From positions 3,718 to 64,259 of the forward strand of contig NZ_DLHQ01000020.1 of the NCBI RefSeq assembly GCF_002483305.1: a stretch of DNA of 60,542 nt, written 5' to 3'. Positions within the stretch are counted from its first letter, which is position 1. Each line of letters opens with the position of its first letter. Source of the DNA: Brevundimonas sp. UBA7664. Lineage in GTDB: Bacteria; Pseudomonadota; Alphaproteobacteria; Caulobacterales; Caulobacteraceae. A program made the translations under genes and the position numbers. The notes below the pieces were generated by a model. That model saw only the letters and a program-made list of their open reading frames with translations. It searched no databases and was not told the DNA's origin. This document shows positions 36,353 to 44,652 of this stretch, piece by piece.

Positions 36353-36987
36353 CCACCGCGCAACAGGCGTCGGACGACATCCGCTTCATGGGCCGGGCCA
36401 TCGCCCTGGCCCGCGACCGCATGGGCCAGACCTGGCCCAATCCGGCGGTCGGCTGCGTCATCGTCAAGGACGGCGAGATCGTCTCCGAAGCCGCCACCGC
36501 GCCCGGCGGCCGGCCCCACGCCGAGGAACAGGCCGCGCCCGCCGCCGGCGACCGGGCGCGCGGCGCCACCGCCTATGTCACCATGGAGCCCTGCGGCGCG
36601 CGGTCCTCGGGCCGGACGTCCTGCTCCCACTTCCTGATGGACGCCGGCGTCAGCCGGGTGATCGTGGCGGCGGTCGATCCCTCGCCCTTCGCCTCGGGCC
36701 GCGGCGTCGAGCGCCTGAAAAAGGCCGGCCTGCAGGTCGAGACGGGCCTGCTCGCGCCCGAGGCGGCGGTCCTCTACGAGGGCTATCTGCACCGGGTCGA
36801 GACCGGTCGCCCCATGGTCCGGATCAGCGCCGACGGCGCCGGCTTCGACGCCCGCTTCGCCGCCTCGGCCAAGGCCGACCTGACCACCGAGCTGAAACGG
36901 CTGGGCGAGGCCGGCTACACCCGCGTCTGGGTCAGTCCCGGCGAACTGGCCGACGCGCTGGCGGAGCAGGGCCTGCTGACCCTCTGA
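36349..36987 (+). CDS. RibD-like deaminase with a mostly deleted reductase domain
   Basis: 212 residues, against about 360 in full RibD. The N-terminal deaminase domain (about 10-150) is intact: PNPAVGCVIVKDG, zinc ligand and catalytic Glu in PHAEE, and EPCG with a downstream Cys (TSC). After about residue 158 the start of the reductase domain (RPMVRISADGAG) runs straight into a C-terminal-like block (ELKRLGEAGYTRVWVSPGELADALAEQGLL), so the middle of the reductase is missing. It may act only as the pyrimidine deaminase of riboflavin synthesis or be vestigial. It is coupled to gpmA. Confidence 0.8.
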   Translation: MTTAQQASDDIRFMGRAIALARDRMGQTWPNPAVGCVIVKDGEIVSEAATAPGGRPHAEEQAAPAAGDRARGATAYVTMEPCGARSSGRTSCSHFLMDAGVSRVIVAAVDPSPFASGRGVERLKKAGLQVETGLLAPEAAVLYEGYLHRVETGRPMVRISADGAGFDARFAASAKADLTTELKRLGEAGYTRVWVSPGELADALAEQGLLTL

Positions 36988-37051
36988 ATTCGGTGCGAAC
37001 ACGCCGTTCCCACAAACCCTTCCTTAAGCGGCGGCGTGCCATATCGGGACC

Positions 37052-38326
37052 ATGTCGGGAACCACGGCTCCAACCGCCGCCAGAAGGCGCATCGATCAGA
37101 CCGAACTGGACGCCATCTGCGCCCGGCACGATCGTCTGTGGCAGGCCAAGCCGGGCGGCGCCCGCGCGGTCCTCGCCTGGCTCGATCTGTCCGGTCTTTC
37201 GCTCAAGGGCCGCAACCTCGCCGACGCCGACTTCGCCGCCGCCAGCCTGATCGGGACCGATCTGTCGGGCAGCAAGCTGGACAACGCCACCTTCTTCGGC
37301 GCGGACATGCAGGACTGCCTGCTGGTCGAGGCCAGCCTGCGTCGCGCCGATTTGCGCGGGGCCTGCCTGCGCGGGGCGGACCTGACCGGCGCGGACCTGT
37401 TCGAGGCCGACCTGCGCGAGGGGACCATCGCCGCCGCCGACGCCCGGCTGGGCTTCAGGATCGTCGCCGCCAAGTCGCGCAACGAGACCGAGGCCCAGGG
37501 CGCCTGCCTCGCGGGGGCCAATCTGCAGCGCTCCAAACTGACCGGCATCGTCGCCGTGTCCGCGGACTTCTCCGACGCCATCATGAAGGACTGCAAACTG
37601 GTCCGGGCCAATCTGAAACAGGCCAGTTTCCGCGGCGCCGACCTCGCCGGGGCGGACCTGTCCGGGGCCGATCTGTCGGGCGCCGATCTGCGCGACGCCA
37701 TCCTGGTCGGGACCAAGGTCGCCATGTGGCGCACGGACGGGGCCAATATGGCCGGCGCCCTGACCGACGAACGCTCCTCCGGCAGCCCGGTCGGCAAGAT
37801 GCCCGCCGCCGAAATGCTGGCCGAGCACGCCCAGTGGTGCGAGAGCGGCGGCGTCGACGGCCGTCCCTCGGTCTTCGACGGCGTCGACCTGCGCGCCCTG
37901 CGGTCGATCCACGGCTACAATCTGACGGCCCTGTCCGCCCGGGGCGCGGTCTTCTACGGCCTCGACATGGAGGGGGTCCAGCTTCAGGGCGCCCACCTCG
38001 AGGACGCCGACCTGCGCTCCGTCAATCTGAAGGGCGCCGACCTGCGTGGAGCCCGCCTGGCGGGGGCCCGGCTGAACGGCGCGGACCTGCGCGGGGCCCA
38101 GCTGGGGCCGCTGCTGATCGCGGCCGACCGGCTGTTGCCCGCCGATCTCACCGGCGCCTGCCTGCGCGGCGCCGATCTGTCGGGCGCGGACCTGAAGCGC
38201 GCGGTCCTGTCCGGCGCCGACCTCGGCCGGGCCCGGATGTTCGGCGCCTGCCTGCGGGAAGCGGACCTGACGGATGCGATCACCACCGGCGCGCGCGGTC
38301 TCGAACCTCTGGACGCCGTCGCATGA
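37052..38326 (+). CDS. Pentapeptide-repeat protein, first of a tandem pair
   Basis: 424 residues. After a short N-terminal region (ELDAICARHDRLWQAKPGGARAVL) come two blocks of A(D/N)LxG-type pentapeptides (about 45-220 and 275-415), separated by a linker containing CESGGVDGRPSVFDG. Pentapeptide proteins form right-handed quadrilateral beta helices; some mimic DNA and shield gyrase, most have unknown roles. There is no signal peptide. The stop overlaps the start of the paralogue (ATGA, 38323-38326). Confidence 0.88.
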   Translation: MSGTTAPTAARRRIDQTELDAICARHDRLWQAKPGGARAVLAWLDLSGLSLKGRNLADADFAAASLIGTDLSGSKLDNATFFGADMQDCLLVEASLRRADLRGACLRGADLTGADLFEADLREGTIAAADARLGFRIVAAKSRNETEAQGACLAGANLQRSKLTGIVAVSADFSDAIMKDCKLVRANLKQASFRGADLAGADLSGADLSGADLRDAILVGTKVAMWRTDGANMAGALTDERSSGSPVGKMPAAEMLAEHAQWCESGGVDGRPSVFDGVDLRALRSIHGYNLTALSARGAVFYGLDMEGVQLQGAHLEDADLRSVNLKGADLRGARLAGARLNGADLRGAQLGPLLIAADRLLPADLTGACLRGADLSGADLKRAVLSGADLGRARMFGACLREADLTDAITTGARGLEPLDAVA

Positions 38327-39555
38327 CCTTTGTTCGCAGGGCGCTGTCCCAGGGTGATCTGGACCTGTTCATCGCGGCGCATGAGCGTCTGGTCGAAGGC
38401 CGCCCCGGCGGGCGCCGGCTGGCGCTGAAATTCGTCGATCTCAACGGACTGGACCTGTCGGGCCGCAATCTGGCCGAGGCCGACTTCACGGGCTGCGCGC
38501 TCGAGAACGCCCGGCTGGTCGGGGCCCGGATGAACGGCGCCGTGCTGTTCTGCTGCGATCTCAGGGGAGCCGACTTCACCGGCGCCCAGTTGGTGCGGGC
38601 CGACCTGCGCGGCGCCTGTTTGCGCGGCGCCAGCCTGATGAACGCCGACCTCACGCGGGCGGACTTCCGCGAGGGCGTCATCGCCGTGCCCCATGCGACC
38701 AAGGGGCTGGCGGCGGTCAAGCACGAGACCCGCCAGGGCATCGCCGATGGCGCCACCTTCGCCGGCGCCACCCTCGACGGCGGCCATTTCGACGGCATCA
38801 ACGCCTTCAAGGCGGACTTCTCCGACTGCTCCATGCGCGGCGCCATGCTGACCGGGGCCAATCTGAAGGACGCCAATCTGACCGGCGCCATGCTGGAAGA
38901 CGCCTCGGTCGACGGCTGCAATCTGGAGGGGGCTCGCCTGACCGGCGCGATCCTGACCGGCGTGGCGTTCGACCGGGCCACGACCAGCCGCGCCGACATG
39001 ACCGGCGCGCTTCGCAGCCCCAGCGCCGACGCCCGGTCCCGCGCCGAGGCGCTGGGGGAACGGGCCCTGGACGCCAACGCCTGGGCCGAGAGCGGCGGCG
39101 TGTTCGGCGAGCCTGCGATCTTCGACGGCGAGGACCTGCGCCCGCTGGGCGACCGGTTGAAGGGCCTGCGGCTGCCTGGCCTCAGCGCCCGGCACGCCTG
39201 TCTGGCCGGCATGGACCTGCGCGGCGTCGGCCTGCAGGGCGCGGGCCTCGAAGGCTCGGACCTGCGCGGCTGCGACCTGCGCGGCGCGGACCTGCGCGGC
39301 GCGCGCCTGAACGGGGCGCTCCTGAACAAGGCCGACCTGCGCGGCGCCAATCTGGGCGCCCTGGCGATCGGCAAGGACCGTTCGATGCCCGTCATGCTGG
39401 TCGAGGCGAGCCTGCGTTTCGCCCGGCTGGAAGGCGCCCTGCTGGAGGGCGCGCGTCTCGAGGGCGCCGATGTGGCCGGGGCCCGGATCGACGCCGCCTC
39501 CCTGACCGACGCCCAGCGCGACGCGATCCGCCAGCCGGTGGCCGCCGCCGCCTGA
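38323..39555 (+). CDS. Pentapeptide-repeat protein, second of the pair
   Basis: 410 residues, a paralogue of the preceding gene over its whole length: N-terminus LDLFIAAHERLVEGRPGGRRLAL, first helix block, linker with AESGGVFGEPAIFDG, second block ending in ADVAGARIDAAS. The matching linkers show the pair arose by duplication of a two-block protein. It is translationally coupled to the first copy, suggesting a hetero-complex. No DNA-gyrase or secretion link is visible. Confidence 0.88.
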   Translation: MTFVRRALSQGDLDLFIAAHERLVEGRPGGRRLALKFVDLNGLDLSGRNLAEADFTGCALENARLVGARMNGAVLFCCDLRGADFTGAQLVRADLRGACLRGASLMNADLTRADFREGVIAVPHATKGLAAVKHETRQGIADGATFAGATLDGGHFDGINAFKADFSDCSMRGAMLTGANLKDANLTGAMLEDASVDGCNLEGARLTGAILTGVAFDRATTSRADMTGALRSPSADARSRAEALGERALDANAWAESGGVFGEPAIFDGEDLRPLGDRLKGLRLPGLSARHACLAGMDLRGVGLQGAGLEGSDLRGCDLRGADLRGARLNGALLNKADLRGANLGALAIGKDRSMPVMLVEASLRFARLEGALLEGARLEGADVAGARIDAASLTDAQRDAIRQPVAAAA

Positions 39556-39571
39556 GTCCGGGCACGAAAAA

Positions 39572-39595
39572 GGGGACGACGCGAACGCCGTCCCC
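39572..39595. terminator. Terminator between pentapeptide genes and hsp20
   Basis: GGGGACG (39572-39578) pairs with CGTCCCC (39589-39595). A-rich sequence precedes it, giving a U tract for the minus-strand hsp20 transcript. Confidence 0.75.
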
Positions 39596-39605
39596 CTGGT
39601 TCGTC

Positions 39606-39642
39606 GCCTGCGCTCGCCTCGCGGAGGCTCGCGGCTTGAGGC
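39606..39642. repeat. CTCAAGC palindromic element, copy 3 (inverted)
   Basis: Read on the minus strand this is CCTCAAGCCG, CGAGCCT-CCGCG-AGGCGAG, CGCAGGC, matching copy 2 at most core positions. It lies between the convergent pentapeptide and hsp20 genes. Confidence 0.65.
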
Positions 39643-39656
39643 GGTTTCTGTGAGGC

Positions 39657-40133
39657 TTACGCCGCTTTCGGCGACTTGCCCTCGATCAGCGGCTTGGCCG
39701 CGGCCGGCACGCCGATCTCGATGCGGCGGGGCTTCAGCGCCTCGGGCAGTTCGCGCGCCAGTTCGACCGACAGCAGGCCGTCGGCGAGGTCCGCGCTCCT
39801 GACCACCACATAGTCGGCCAGCTGGAACCGGCGCTCGAAATCGCGCTCGGCCAGGCCGCGGTGCAGATAGGTGCGTTCGGCGCCGGCGTCGTCATTGGCC
39901 GTCTTGCGGCCGGTGACGGTGAGCAGGTTCTCCTTGACCTCGAGGGTCAGTTCGTCGGGCTTGAAGCCCGCCACCGCGATCTCGATCCGGTAGGCGTTCT
40001 CGCCCGTGGTCTCGATATTGTAGGGCGGCCAGCCGTTTTCCTGGCTGGTGCGCGCGGCGCTTTCCAGCAGTCCGGCCAGACGGTCGAAGCCGACGGCGGA
40101 ACGGTACAGCGGGGTGAAATCATAGGTACGCAT
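39657..40133 (-). CDS. Hsp20/IbpA-type small heat-shock protein
   Basis: 158 residues. Alpha-crystallin domain (about 35-130): YNIETTGENAYRIEIAVAGFKPDELTLEVKENLLTVTGRK, then YLHRGLAERDFERRFQLADYV. The N-terminus MRTYDFTPLYRSAVGFDRLAGLLE is the IbpA/B-like pattern. It is an ATP-independent holdase for unfolding proteins. I looked for a sigma-32-type promoter upstream and did not find a convincing one. Confidence 0.93.
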   Translation of the reverse strand: MRTYDFTPLYRSAVGFDRLAGLLESAARTSQENGWPPYNIETTGENAYRIEIAVAGFKPDELTLEVKENLLTVTGRKTANDDAGAERTYLHRGLAERDFERRFQLADYVVVRSADLADGLLSVELARELPEALKPRRIEIGVPAAAKPLIEGKSPKAA

Positions 40134-40406
40134 GGGTCATCCTCCTGGGATCAGCAAGGTTGAACCGGTCCCGCGGTTTGAGGCCCGGACCGGCGGTGGG
40201 AGTTCAGCCCCGACGGTCCGATGATCGGCCCCGTCCGGTCTGGAGGCCCCGGAATCGGCGGCCTCGGAACCGATGTGGGATGCGCCGCGAAACCGTCAAG
40301 GGGGGCCTGTCTCGTCGTGCGCCAATCTGTCGCCGAGGGGCTGTCATGGCTTGCCCCTCGCCCCGGAGGCCTTAGGGTTTGCCGCAAATTCCCCTGGAGA
40401 CTGCCC

Positions 40407-41240
40407 ATGCGCCTGCTTGCCCTCGTCCTGACGACCGCGCTGGCTCTGCCGTCGTTCGCCGCCGCCCAGGCCATGCCGACGATGCCGACGCTGGACGAAA
40501 CACCGGCCCAGCGCACCGCCCGCCGCGCCGCCATGACGCCGCCCGAGTTGCAGGAAGACACGGCGCTCCAGGCCGCCATTGGCTCCGCCGCCCGCCCCGC
40601 CGCCGATGTCGCGCGCGATGTCCATCGCCACCCGTTCGAGACGCTGACCTTCTGGGGCCTGACCCCCGGTTCGACGATCGTCGAGATCGAGCCCGGCCGT
40701 GGCGGCTGGTGGAGCGCCATCCTGCAGCCCTATGCCGAGGCCACCGGTGGAACCTATGTCGCGGTCGCCCGCCCGCTGGAGAGCATGGGCGTCGCGGACG
40801 GGACCGCCGACATGATCGTGGTCGCCCGCGCCTTCCACAACTGGCACCGCTCGAACCCGTCGCGGACCGGGCCCTATCTGGAGGCCTTCTTCAAGGCGCT
40901 GAAGCCCGGCGGCGTGCTGGCGGTCGAACAGCATCGCAGCGTCGACGGCCTGAACCCCGACCTCACCGCCCCGACCGGCTACATGCCGGAGAGCTATGTC
41001 ATCCGCGCCGCCCAGGCCGCCGGCTTCGTGCTCGAGGCCCGCAGCGAGCTGAACGCCAATCCCCGGGATGATCACGACCACCCCTACGGCGTCTGGACCC
41101 TGCCGCCGGTCCGCACCAGCGCGCCCCGCGCGAACAACGCCACGGACCGTCCGACGCCCCTGACCGACGCCGAGCGGGCCGAGTATGATGCGATCGGCGA
41201 AAGCGACCGCATGACCCTGCGTTTCCGCAAGCCGGAATGA
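40407..41240 (+). CDS. Exported predicted methyltransferase-like protein (COG4798 type), copy 1
   Basis: 277 residues. A Sec signal peptide ends near SFAAAQ. The SAM-methyltransferase-like fold shows motif I as STIVEIEPGRGGWWSAIL and motif IV-V as KALKPGGVLAVEQHRS, with a C-terminal YDAIGESDRMTLRFRKPE. The usual acidic motif I is retained only in part (E-x-x-P-G-x-G). A methyltransferase outside the cytoplasm would lack SAM, so the activity is uncertain. A paralogue follows at 41348. Confidence 0.8.
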   Translation: MRLLALVLTTALALPSFAAAQAMPTMPTLDETPAQRTARRAAMTPPELQEDTALQAAIGSAARPAADVARDVHRHPFETLTFWGLTPGSTIVEIEPGRGGWWSAILQPYAEATGGTYVAVARPLESMGVADGTADMIVVARAFHNWHRSNPSRTGPYLEAFFKALKPGGVLAVEQHRSVDGLNPDLTAPTGYMPESYVIRAAQAAGFVLEARSELNANPRDDHDHPYGVWTLPPVRTSAPRANNATDRPTPLTDAERAEYDAIGESDRMTLRFRKPE

Positions 41241-41347
41241 TCGCAGCGGATGCCCGGAAGCGTTTTGACCGGGCCTGGGAACAGGGTTAAGCCCGGCCCT
41301 CGGACGGCTGGTCTGAAACGTGCAGTATCGGCCTCCAGGGGATCTGG

Positions 41348-42259
41348 ATGAGCAAATCGAGACAGGATTGGCGGCTGTCGCTGTCGCGCCGGGGCGTATT
41401 GTCCGGCGGCGCGGCCCTGACGCTTACGGGTCTCGCCGGCTGCGGCCGGAAGGAAAAGACCGCCGAACCACCGCCCACGCCCGACGGCCCGCCGCAAGGG
41501 TCCCTGGAATGGGCGGTCGCCGGCCCGTGGCGCGCCCAGGACAAGGCGCGCGACGCCGCGCGGCATCCGATGGAGACGCTGCGCTTCTTCGGCCTGCAGC
41601 CGCGCATGACGGTGGTGGAGTTCTGGCCGGGCGGCGGCTGGTGGACGGAAATCCTCGCGCCCTATCTGGACGAGGGCGGCGGCAAATACGTCGCCGCGGG
41701 CTTCCAGACCGGTCCGGGCGCCGATCCGTCCCAGGGCGCGCTGATGGCGGCCTTCCAGCAGCGGTTCACCAACGACCGGCGTCTGTATGGCGAGATCGAG
41801 CTCAGCGCCTTCGGGCCGACCTCGGGGCCGGTGACGACGGCGGGCACGGCCGACCTGGTTCTGTTCATGCGCAACATCCATGCGTGGATGGCGGCGGGGA
41901 TCGCCGAAAAGGCCTTCGCCGACGCCTGGGCCGCGCTTCGCCCCGGCGGCGTGCTGGGCGTCGAGCAGCACCGCCTGGGACCGGAAGAGGACCAGGACCC
42001 CGCCGCGGCGAACGGATACGTCCAGGAGGCGTTCGTGAAACAGCTGGCGGCGGAAGCGGGTTTTGCCTTCGTCGCCGCGTCGGAAATCAACGCGAATGAA
42101 AGGGATACCAAGGATCATCCGTTCGGCGTCGAGACCCTGCCTCCGATGGGGTTGACCGCGCCGCGCGGCTCGCCGCCGGATCCGACCTTTGACCGGTCGA
42201 AATACGATGAGATCGGTGAGAGTGACCGCATGACCTTGAGATTCAGGAAGCCAGAGTGA
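41348..42259 (+). CDS. Exported methyltransferase-like protein, copy 2, probable Tat lipoprotein
   Basis: 303 residues. The N-terminus has SRRGVLSGGAALTLTGLAGC, with a twin-Arg motif, hydrophobic stretch and lipobox Cys, so it is probably exported folded and lipidated. The body parallels copy 1 (MTVVEFWPGGGWWTEIL, RPGGVLGVEQHRLG, C-terminal YDEIGESDRMTLRFRKPE). Its motif I reads WPGGGWW, even further from a SAM site. Its stop overlaps the GTG start of the hydrolase (GTGA). Confidence 0.8.
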   Translation: MSKSRQDWRLSLSRRGVLSGGAALTLTGLAGCGRKEKTAEPPPTPDGPPQGSLEWAVAGPWRAQDKARDAARHPMETLRFFGLQPRMTVVEFWPGGGWWTEILAPYLDEGGGKYVAAGFQTGPGADPSQGALMAAFQQRFTNDRRLYGEIELSAFGPTSGPVTTAGTADLVLFMRNIHAWMAAGIAEKAFADAWAALRPGGVLGVEQHRLGPEEDQDPAAANGYVQEAFVKQLAAEAGFAFVAASEINANERDTKDHPFGVETLPPMGLTAPRGSPPDPTFDRSKYDEIGESDRMTLRFRKPE

Positions 42260-43296
42260 ACCGAGCCGCCGCCTATGCCGCCAATGCGCCCCTGATGGGG
42301 GTCCCGGGCGCGTCCGCGCCTCCGGGCGGCGAGGGCGAGTGGTTCCGGGGCGCCGGAGGTCTGCGCCTGCGGTCCGCCTTCTGGACCCCGTCGGCCCTCG
42401 TCGCGAAAAAACCCCGCGGCACGGTGGTCCTCAGCCCCGGCCGGACCGAGCCGATCGAGAAATACTACGAGGTCATCGGCAATTTCCTCGCCCGCGGCTG
42501 GTGCGTCCTGGCCCACGACTGGCGCGGCCAGGGCCTGTCGGCCCGCCTCCTGCCGGACCGGCTCAAGGGCCACGCCCGGGCGGTCGAGGAATTCCTCGAC
42601 GACTACGCCCGCCTGCTCGACGCCTGGGAGGGCCGCGCGCCCAAGCCCTGGGTGATGGTCGGCCACTCCATGGGCGGGACTCTGAACCTGATGACGCTGC
42701 AGGGCGGCGAGAGCCGGTTCGCCGGCGCCGTCCTGTCCAGCCCCATGCTGCGCATCCGCACCGGCAAGCGGTCGATGTGGTCGGTGAAACTGGCCGTCCG
42801 CTGGAACCTGCGCCACGGCAAGGCCGGGGACTATGTGCTCGACGACGCCGACGATCCGTTCGACCACACCTTCGAGAAGGACGCCCTGACCTCGGACGAG
42901 AGCCGCTACGAACAGTGGCGGCAGCAGCTCTACGCCTGCCCGCACCTCGCCGTCGGCGGCCCGACCTGGGGCTGGCTGGCTTTCGCGCTGGACGCCGGTG
43001 AGCGCTCGCTCAAGCCCAAGGCGCTGAAGACCGTGCGCATCCCTGTCGCGATCGTTCAGGCGGCCGAGGACGACCGCGTCTGGAAACAGACCAACAAATG
43101 GGCCGCCAAACGCCTCGGTCGGGGCCGCTATGTCGAGATTCCAGGCGCCAAGCACGAGATCATCATGGAGGCCGACGACATGCGCGCGGTCTTCCTTGAG
43201 GAATTCGACGCCATGGGCGCCTATGTCTCGCCGGTCGAGGACCTGTCGCCGCTGGCGGTTCCCGCGCGAGTCAGCGAACCGAACGAAGCCGCCTGA
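42256..43296 (+). CDS. Alpha/beta hydrolase, lysophospholipase-like
   Basis: 346 residues from GTG 42256, coupled to the gene before it. Core: GTVVLSPGRTEPIEKYYEVIGNFLARGW, HDWRGQGLSARLL, nucleophile in GHSMGGTLNL, acid in QAAEDDRVW and His in GAKHEIIME. It belongs to the serine aminopeptidase S33/PldB-like group of membrane-lipid or monoglyceride lipases. No signal peptide is clear. Confidence 0.85.
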   Translation: MNRAAAYAANAPLMGVPGASAPPGGEGEWFRGAGGLRLRSAFWTPSALVAKKPRGTVVLSPGRTEPIEKYYEVIGNFLARGWCVLAHDWRGQGLSARLLPDRLKGHARAVEEFLDDYARLLDAWEGRAPKPWVMVGHSMGGTLNLMTLQGGESRFAGAVLSSPMLRIRTGKRSMWSVKLAVRWNLRHGKAGDYVLDDADDPFDHTFEKDALTSDESRYEQWRQQLYACPHLAVGGPTWGWLAFALDAGERSLKPKALKTVRIPVAIVQAAEDDRVWKQTNKWAAKRLGRGRYVEIPGAKHEIIMEADDMRAVFLEEFDAMGAYVSPVEDLSPLAVPARVSEPNEAA

Positions 43297-43302
43297 TCCG
43301 TC

Positions 43303-43355
43303 GCAGTCCTCCCCCACAGGGGGAGGGGGACCACGCGAAGCGTGGTGGAGGGGGC
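43303..43355 (+). repeat. Left inverted repeat of the DUF559 cassette
   Basis: It begins GCAGTCCTCCCCC, has a first hairpin CCTCCCCC/GGGGGAGG and a second ACCACGC-GAA-GCGTGGT, and ends GGAGGGGGC. It is the inverted partner of 43739-43787. Confidence 0.9.
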
Positions 43356-43388
43356 CTGACGCGAGCGTCATTCCCGTAGATTGCTCAG

Positions 43389-43790
43389 ATGGAGGCTCCA
43401 CCGCGGACCATCGCTCGGGCCAGGCAAATTCGCCGCAGGCTGACGCTACCTGAGGTAATCCTCTGGAGCGCCTTGCGCGGCCGGCGGTTGGGTGGAGCCC
43501 GATTTCGCCGCCAGCATCCGGTTGGTCCCTACATCCTAGACTTCTACTGCGTGGAAGCGAGGTTGGCCGTCGAGATCGACGGGCGGGTTCACGAGCATCC
43601 CGACCAGCTTGCGCATGACCAGCGACGCACAGAATGGCTCAGACTGCGGGGGATAAGCGTCTGCCGCATCGCGGCGCGCGATGTGCTCGGCAATCTCGAA
43701 GGGGTATTGATCAGCATCAGGCAACGAGTCTGCGGCGAGCCCCCTCCACCGCTTCGCGGTCCCCCTCCCCCTGCGGGGGAGGACTGCTAA
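43389..43790 (+). CDS. DUF559 (Vsr-like nuclease fold) protein
   Basis: 133 residues. TLPEVILWSALRGRRLGGARFRRQHPVGPYILDFYC, then VEIDGRVHEH and RTEWLRLRGISVCRI, is DUF559, a small PD-(D/E)xK-like fold related to Vsr/MTH-type endonucleases. The E-x-x-L-W, D-F-Y-C and E-I-D-G residues are the likely active site. The last 18 residues (rich in Pro) are encoded by the right repeat. Base and codon use are plainly less GC-rich than neighbours, suggesting transfer. Confidence 0.85.
   Translation: MEAPPRTIARARQIRRRLTLPEVILWSALRGRRLGGARFRRQHPVGPYILDFYCVEARLAVEIDGRVHEHPDQLAHDQRRTEWLRLRGISVCRIAARDVLGNLEGVLISIRQRVCGEPPPPLRGPPPPAGEDC
43739..43787 (-). repeat. Right inverted repeat of the DUF559 cassette
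   Basis: The reverse complement starts GCAGTCCTCCCCC and ends GGTGGAGGGGGC, as in the left repeat, with the shorter hairpin ACCGC-GAA-GCGGT. It overlaps the 3' end of the DUF559 gene and ends at the hisN stop codon. Confidence 0.9.
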
Positions 43791-44572
43791 AGAGCTGCTC
43801 TTCTCAACGTCACCAGCGCCTGTTCGCGGATGCCGACGTCGCCGACGGCCAGGATCTGTCCGCCGCCGTCCGGCGTCTCGCCGCGCCAGTTGGTGACTTC
43901 GCCGCCGGCCGCCTCGATCACAGGGACCAGGGCCGACCAGTCCCAGACCTTCAGCCCGCTCTCGACCACCAGATCGATCCGGCCGGCGGCCAGCATGGCG
44001 TAGGCATAGGCGTCGCAGCCCAGCCGGGCCAGTCGGGCGGCGGCGCGCACCTGGGTCCAGGCGCCCAGTTCGGAACCCGTGAACAGGTCGGGATCGGTGG
44101 TGGCGATGAGGGCGTCGGTCAGGCGAGGGCAGGGGCGGACGGCCAGCGGCGCTTCCGTCCCGCCCTTGAGCAGTCGCGCGCCTGAGGGACCGCCGAGGAA
44201 AATTTCGTCCAGATACGGCTGGCCGATGACGCCCACCGTCGGGCGGTCCTCGGTGCGCAGGGCGATCAGATTGGTCCACAGCGGCAGGCCGGCGATGAAG
44301 GCGCGGGTGCCGTCGATGGGGTCGAGAATCCAGACGTGCTCGGCGTCCGGCCGGTCTTCGCCATATTCCTCGCCGATGACGCCGTGATCGGGATAGCGGG
44401 CCGCGATCAGGACGCGGAGCGCCGCCTCGGCCTCACGGTCGGCCTGGGTCACCGGATCGAAGGCGCCGGGGCCGCCCTTGTCCGTCTCCTCATACGCGCC
44501 GCGGAAATACGGCAGGGAGACGCGGGCGGCCTCGCGGGCCAGGTCGACGGCGAACAGTTCGTACTCGGTCAT
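43787..44572 (-). CDS. hisN: Histidinol-phosphatase, inositol-monophosphatase family
   Basis: 261 residues from ATG 44572. IMPase motifs GEEYGEDRPDAEHVWILDPIDGTRAFIAG (metal-binding Glu and the DPIDGT loop) and the later VVESGLKVWDWSALVPVIEAAGG (second metal-binding Asp region). The pattern is closest to the HisN group, last but one step of histidine synthesis; other IMPase substrates are possible. Its stop codon lies at the edge of the DUF559 cassette. Confidence 0.85.
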   Translation of the reverse strand: MTEYELFAVDLAREAARVSLPYFRGAYEETDKGGPGAFDPVTQADREAEAALRVLIAARYPDHGVIGEEYGEDRPDAEHVWILDPIDGTRAFIAGLPLWTNLIALRTEDRPTVGVIGQPYLDEIFLGGPSGARLLKGGTEAPLAVRPCPRLTDALIATTDPDLFTGSELGAWTQVRAAARLARLGCDAYAYAMLAAGRIDLVVESGLKVWDWSALVPVIEAAGGEVTNWRGETPDGGGQILAVGDVGIREQALVTLRRAAL

Positions 44573-44652
44573 GACAGGCGGGATACCCACGCCCCGCCGT
44601 CATGTCACCGGATCATTCCTCCCGCGCCGTGCAATGCGCGGAAATCAGATCA

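Larger units (their letters stand above)
43303..43787. mobile_element. DUF559 cassette with inverted terminal repeats
   Basis: A 485-base unit: inverted repeats of 53 and 49 bases enclose one DUF559 gene. The two ends match almost base for base except for paired changes in a hairpin (see findings). The cassette ends inside the hisN stop region. No target-site duplication was obvious. Confidence 0.7.

Noticed and set aside
37036..38322. A fused 839-residue frame running through both pentapeptide genes
   Set aside because: Its first half is out of frame with the real repeats at 37052-38326 and is Arg/Pro-rich; only the part from 38323 is real.
40134..40406. Heat-shock (sigma-32) promoter for hsp20
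   Set aside because: No CTTGAAA-type -35 with a CCCAT-type -10 at proper spacing could be found.
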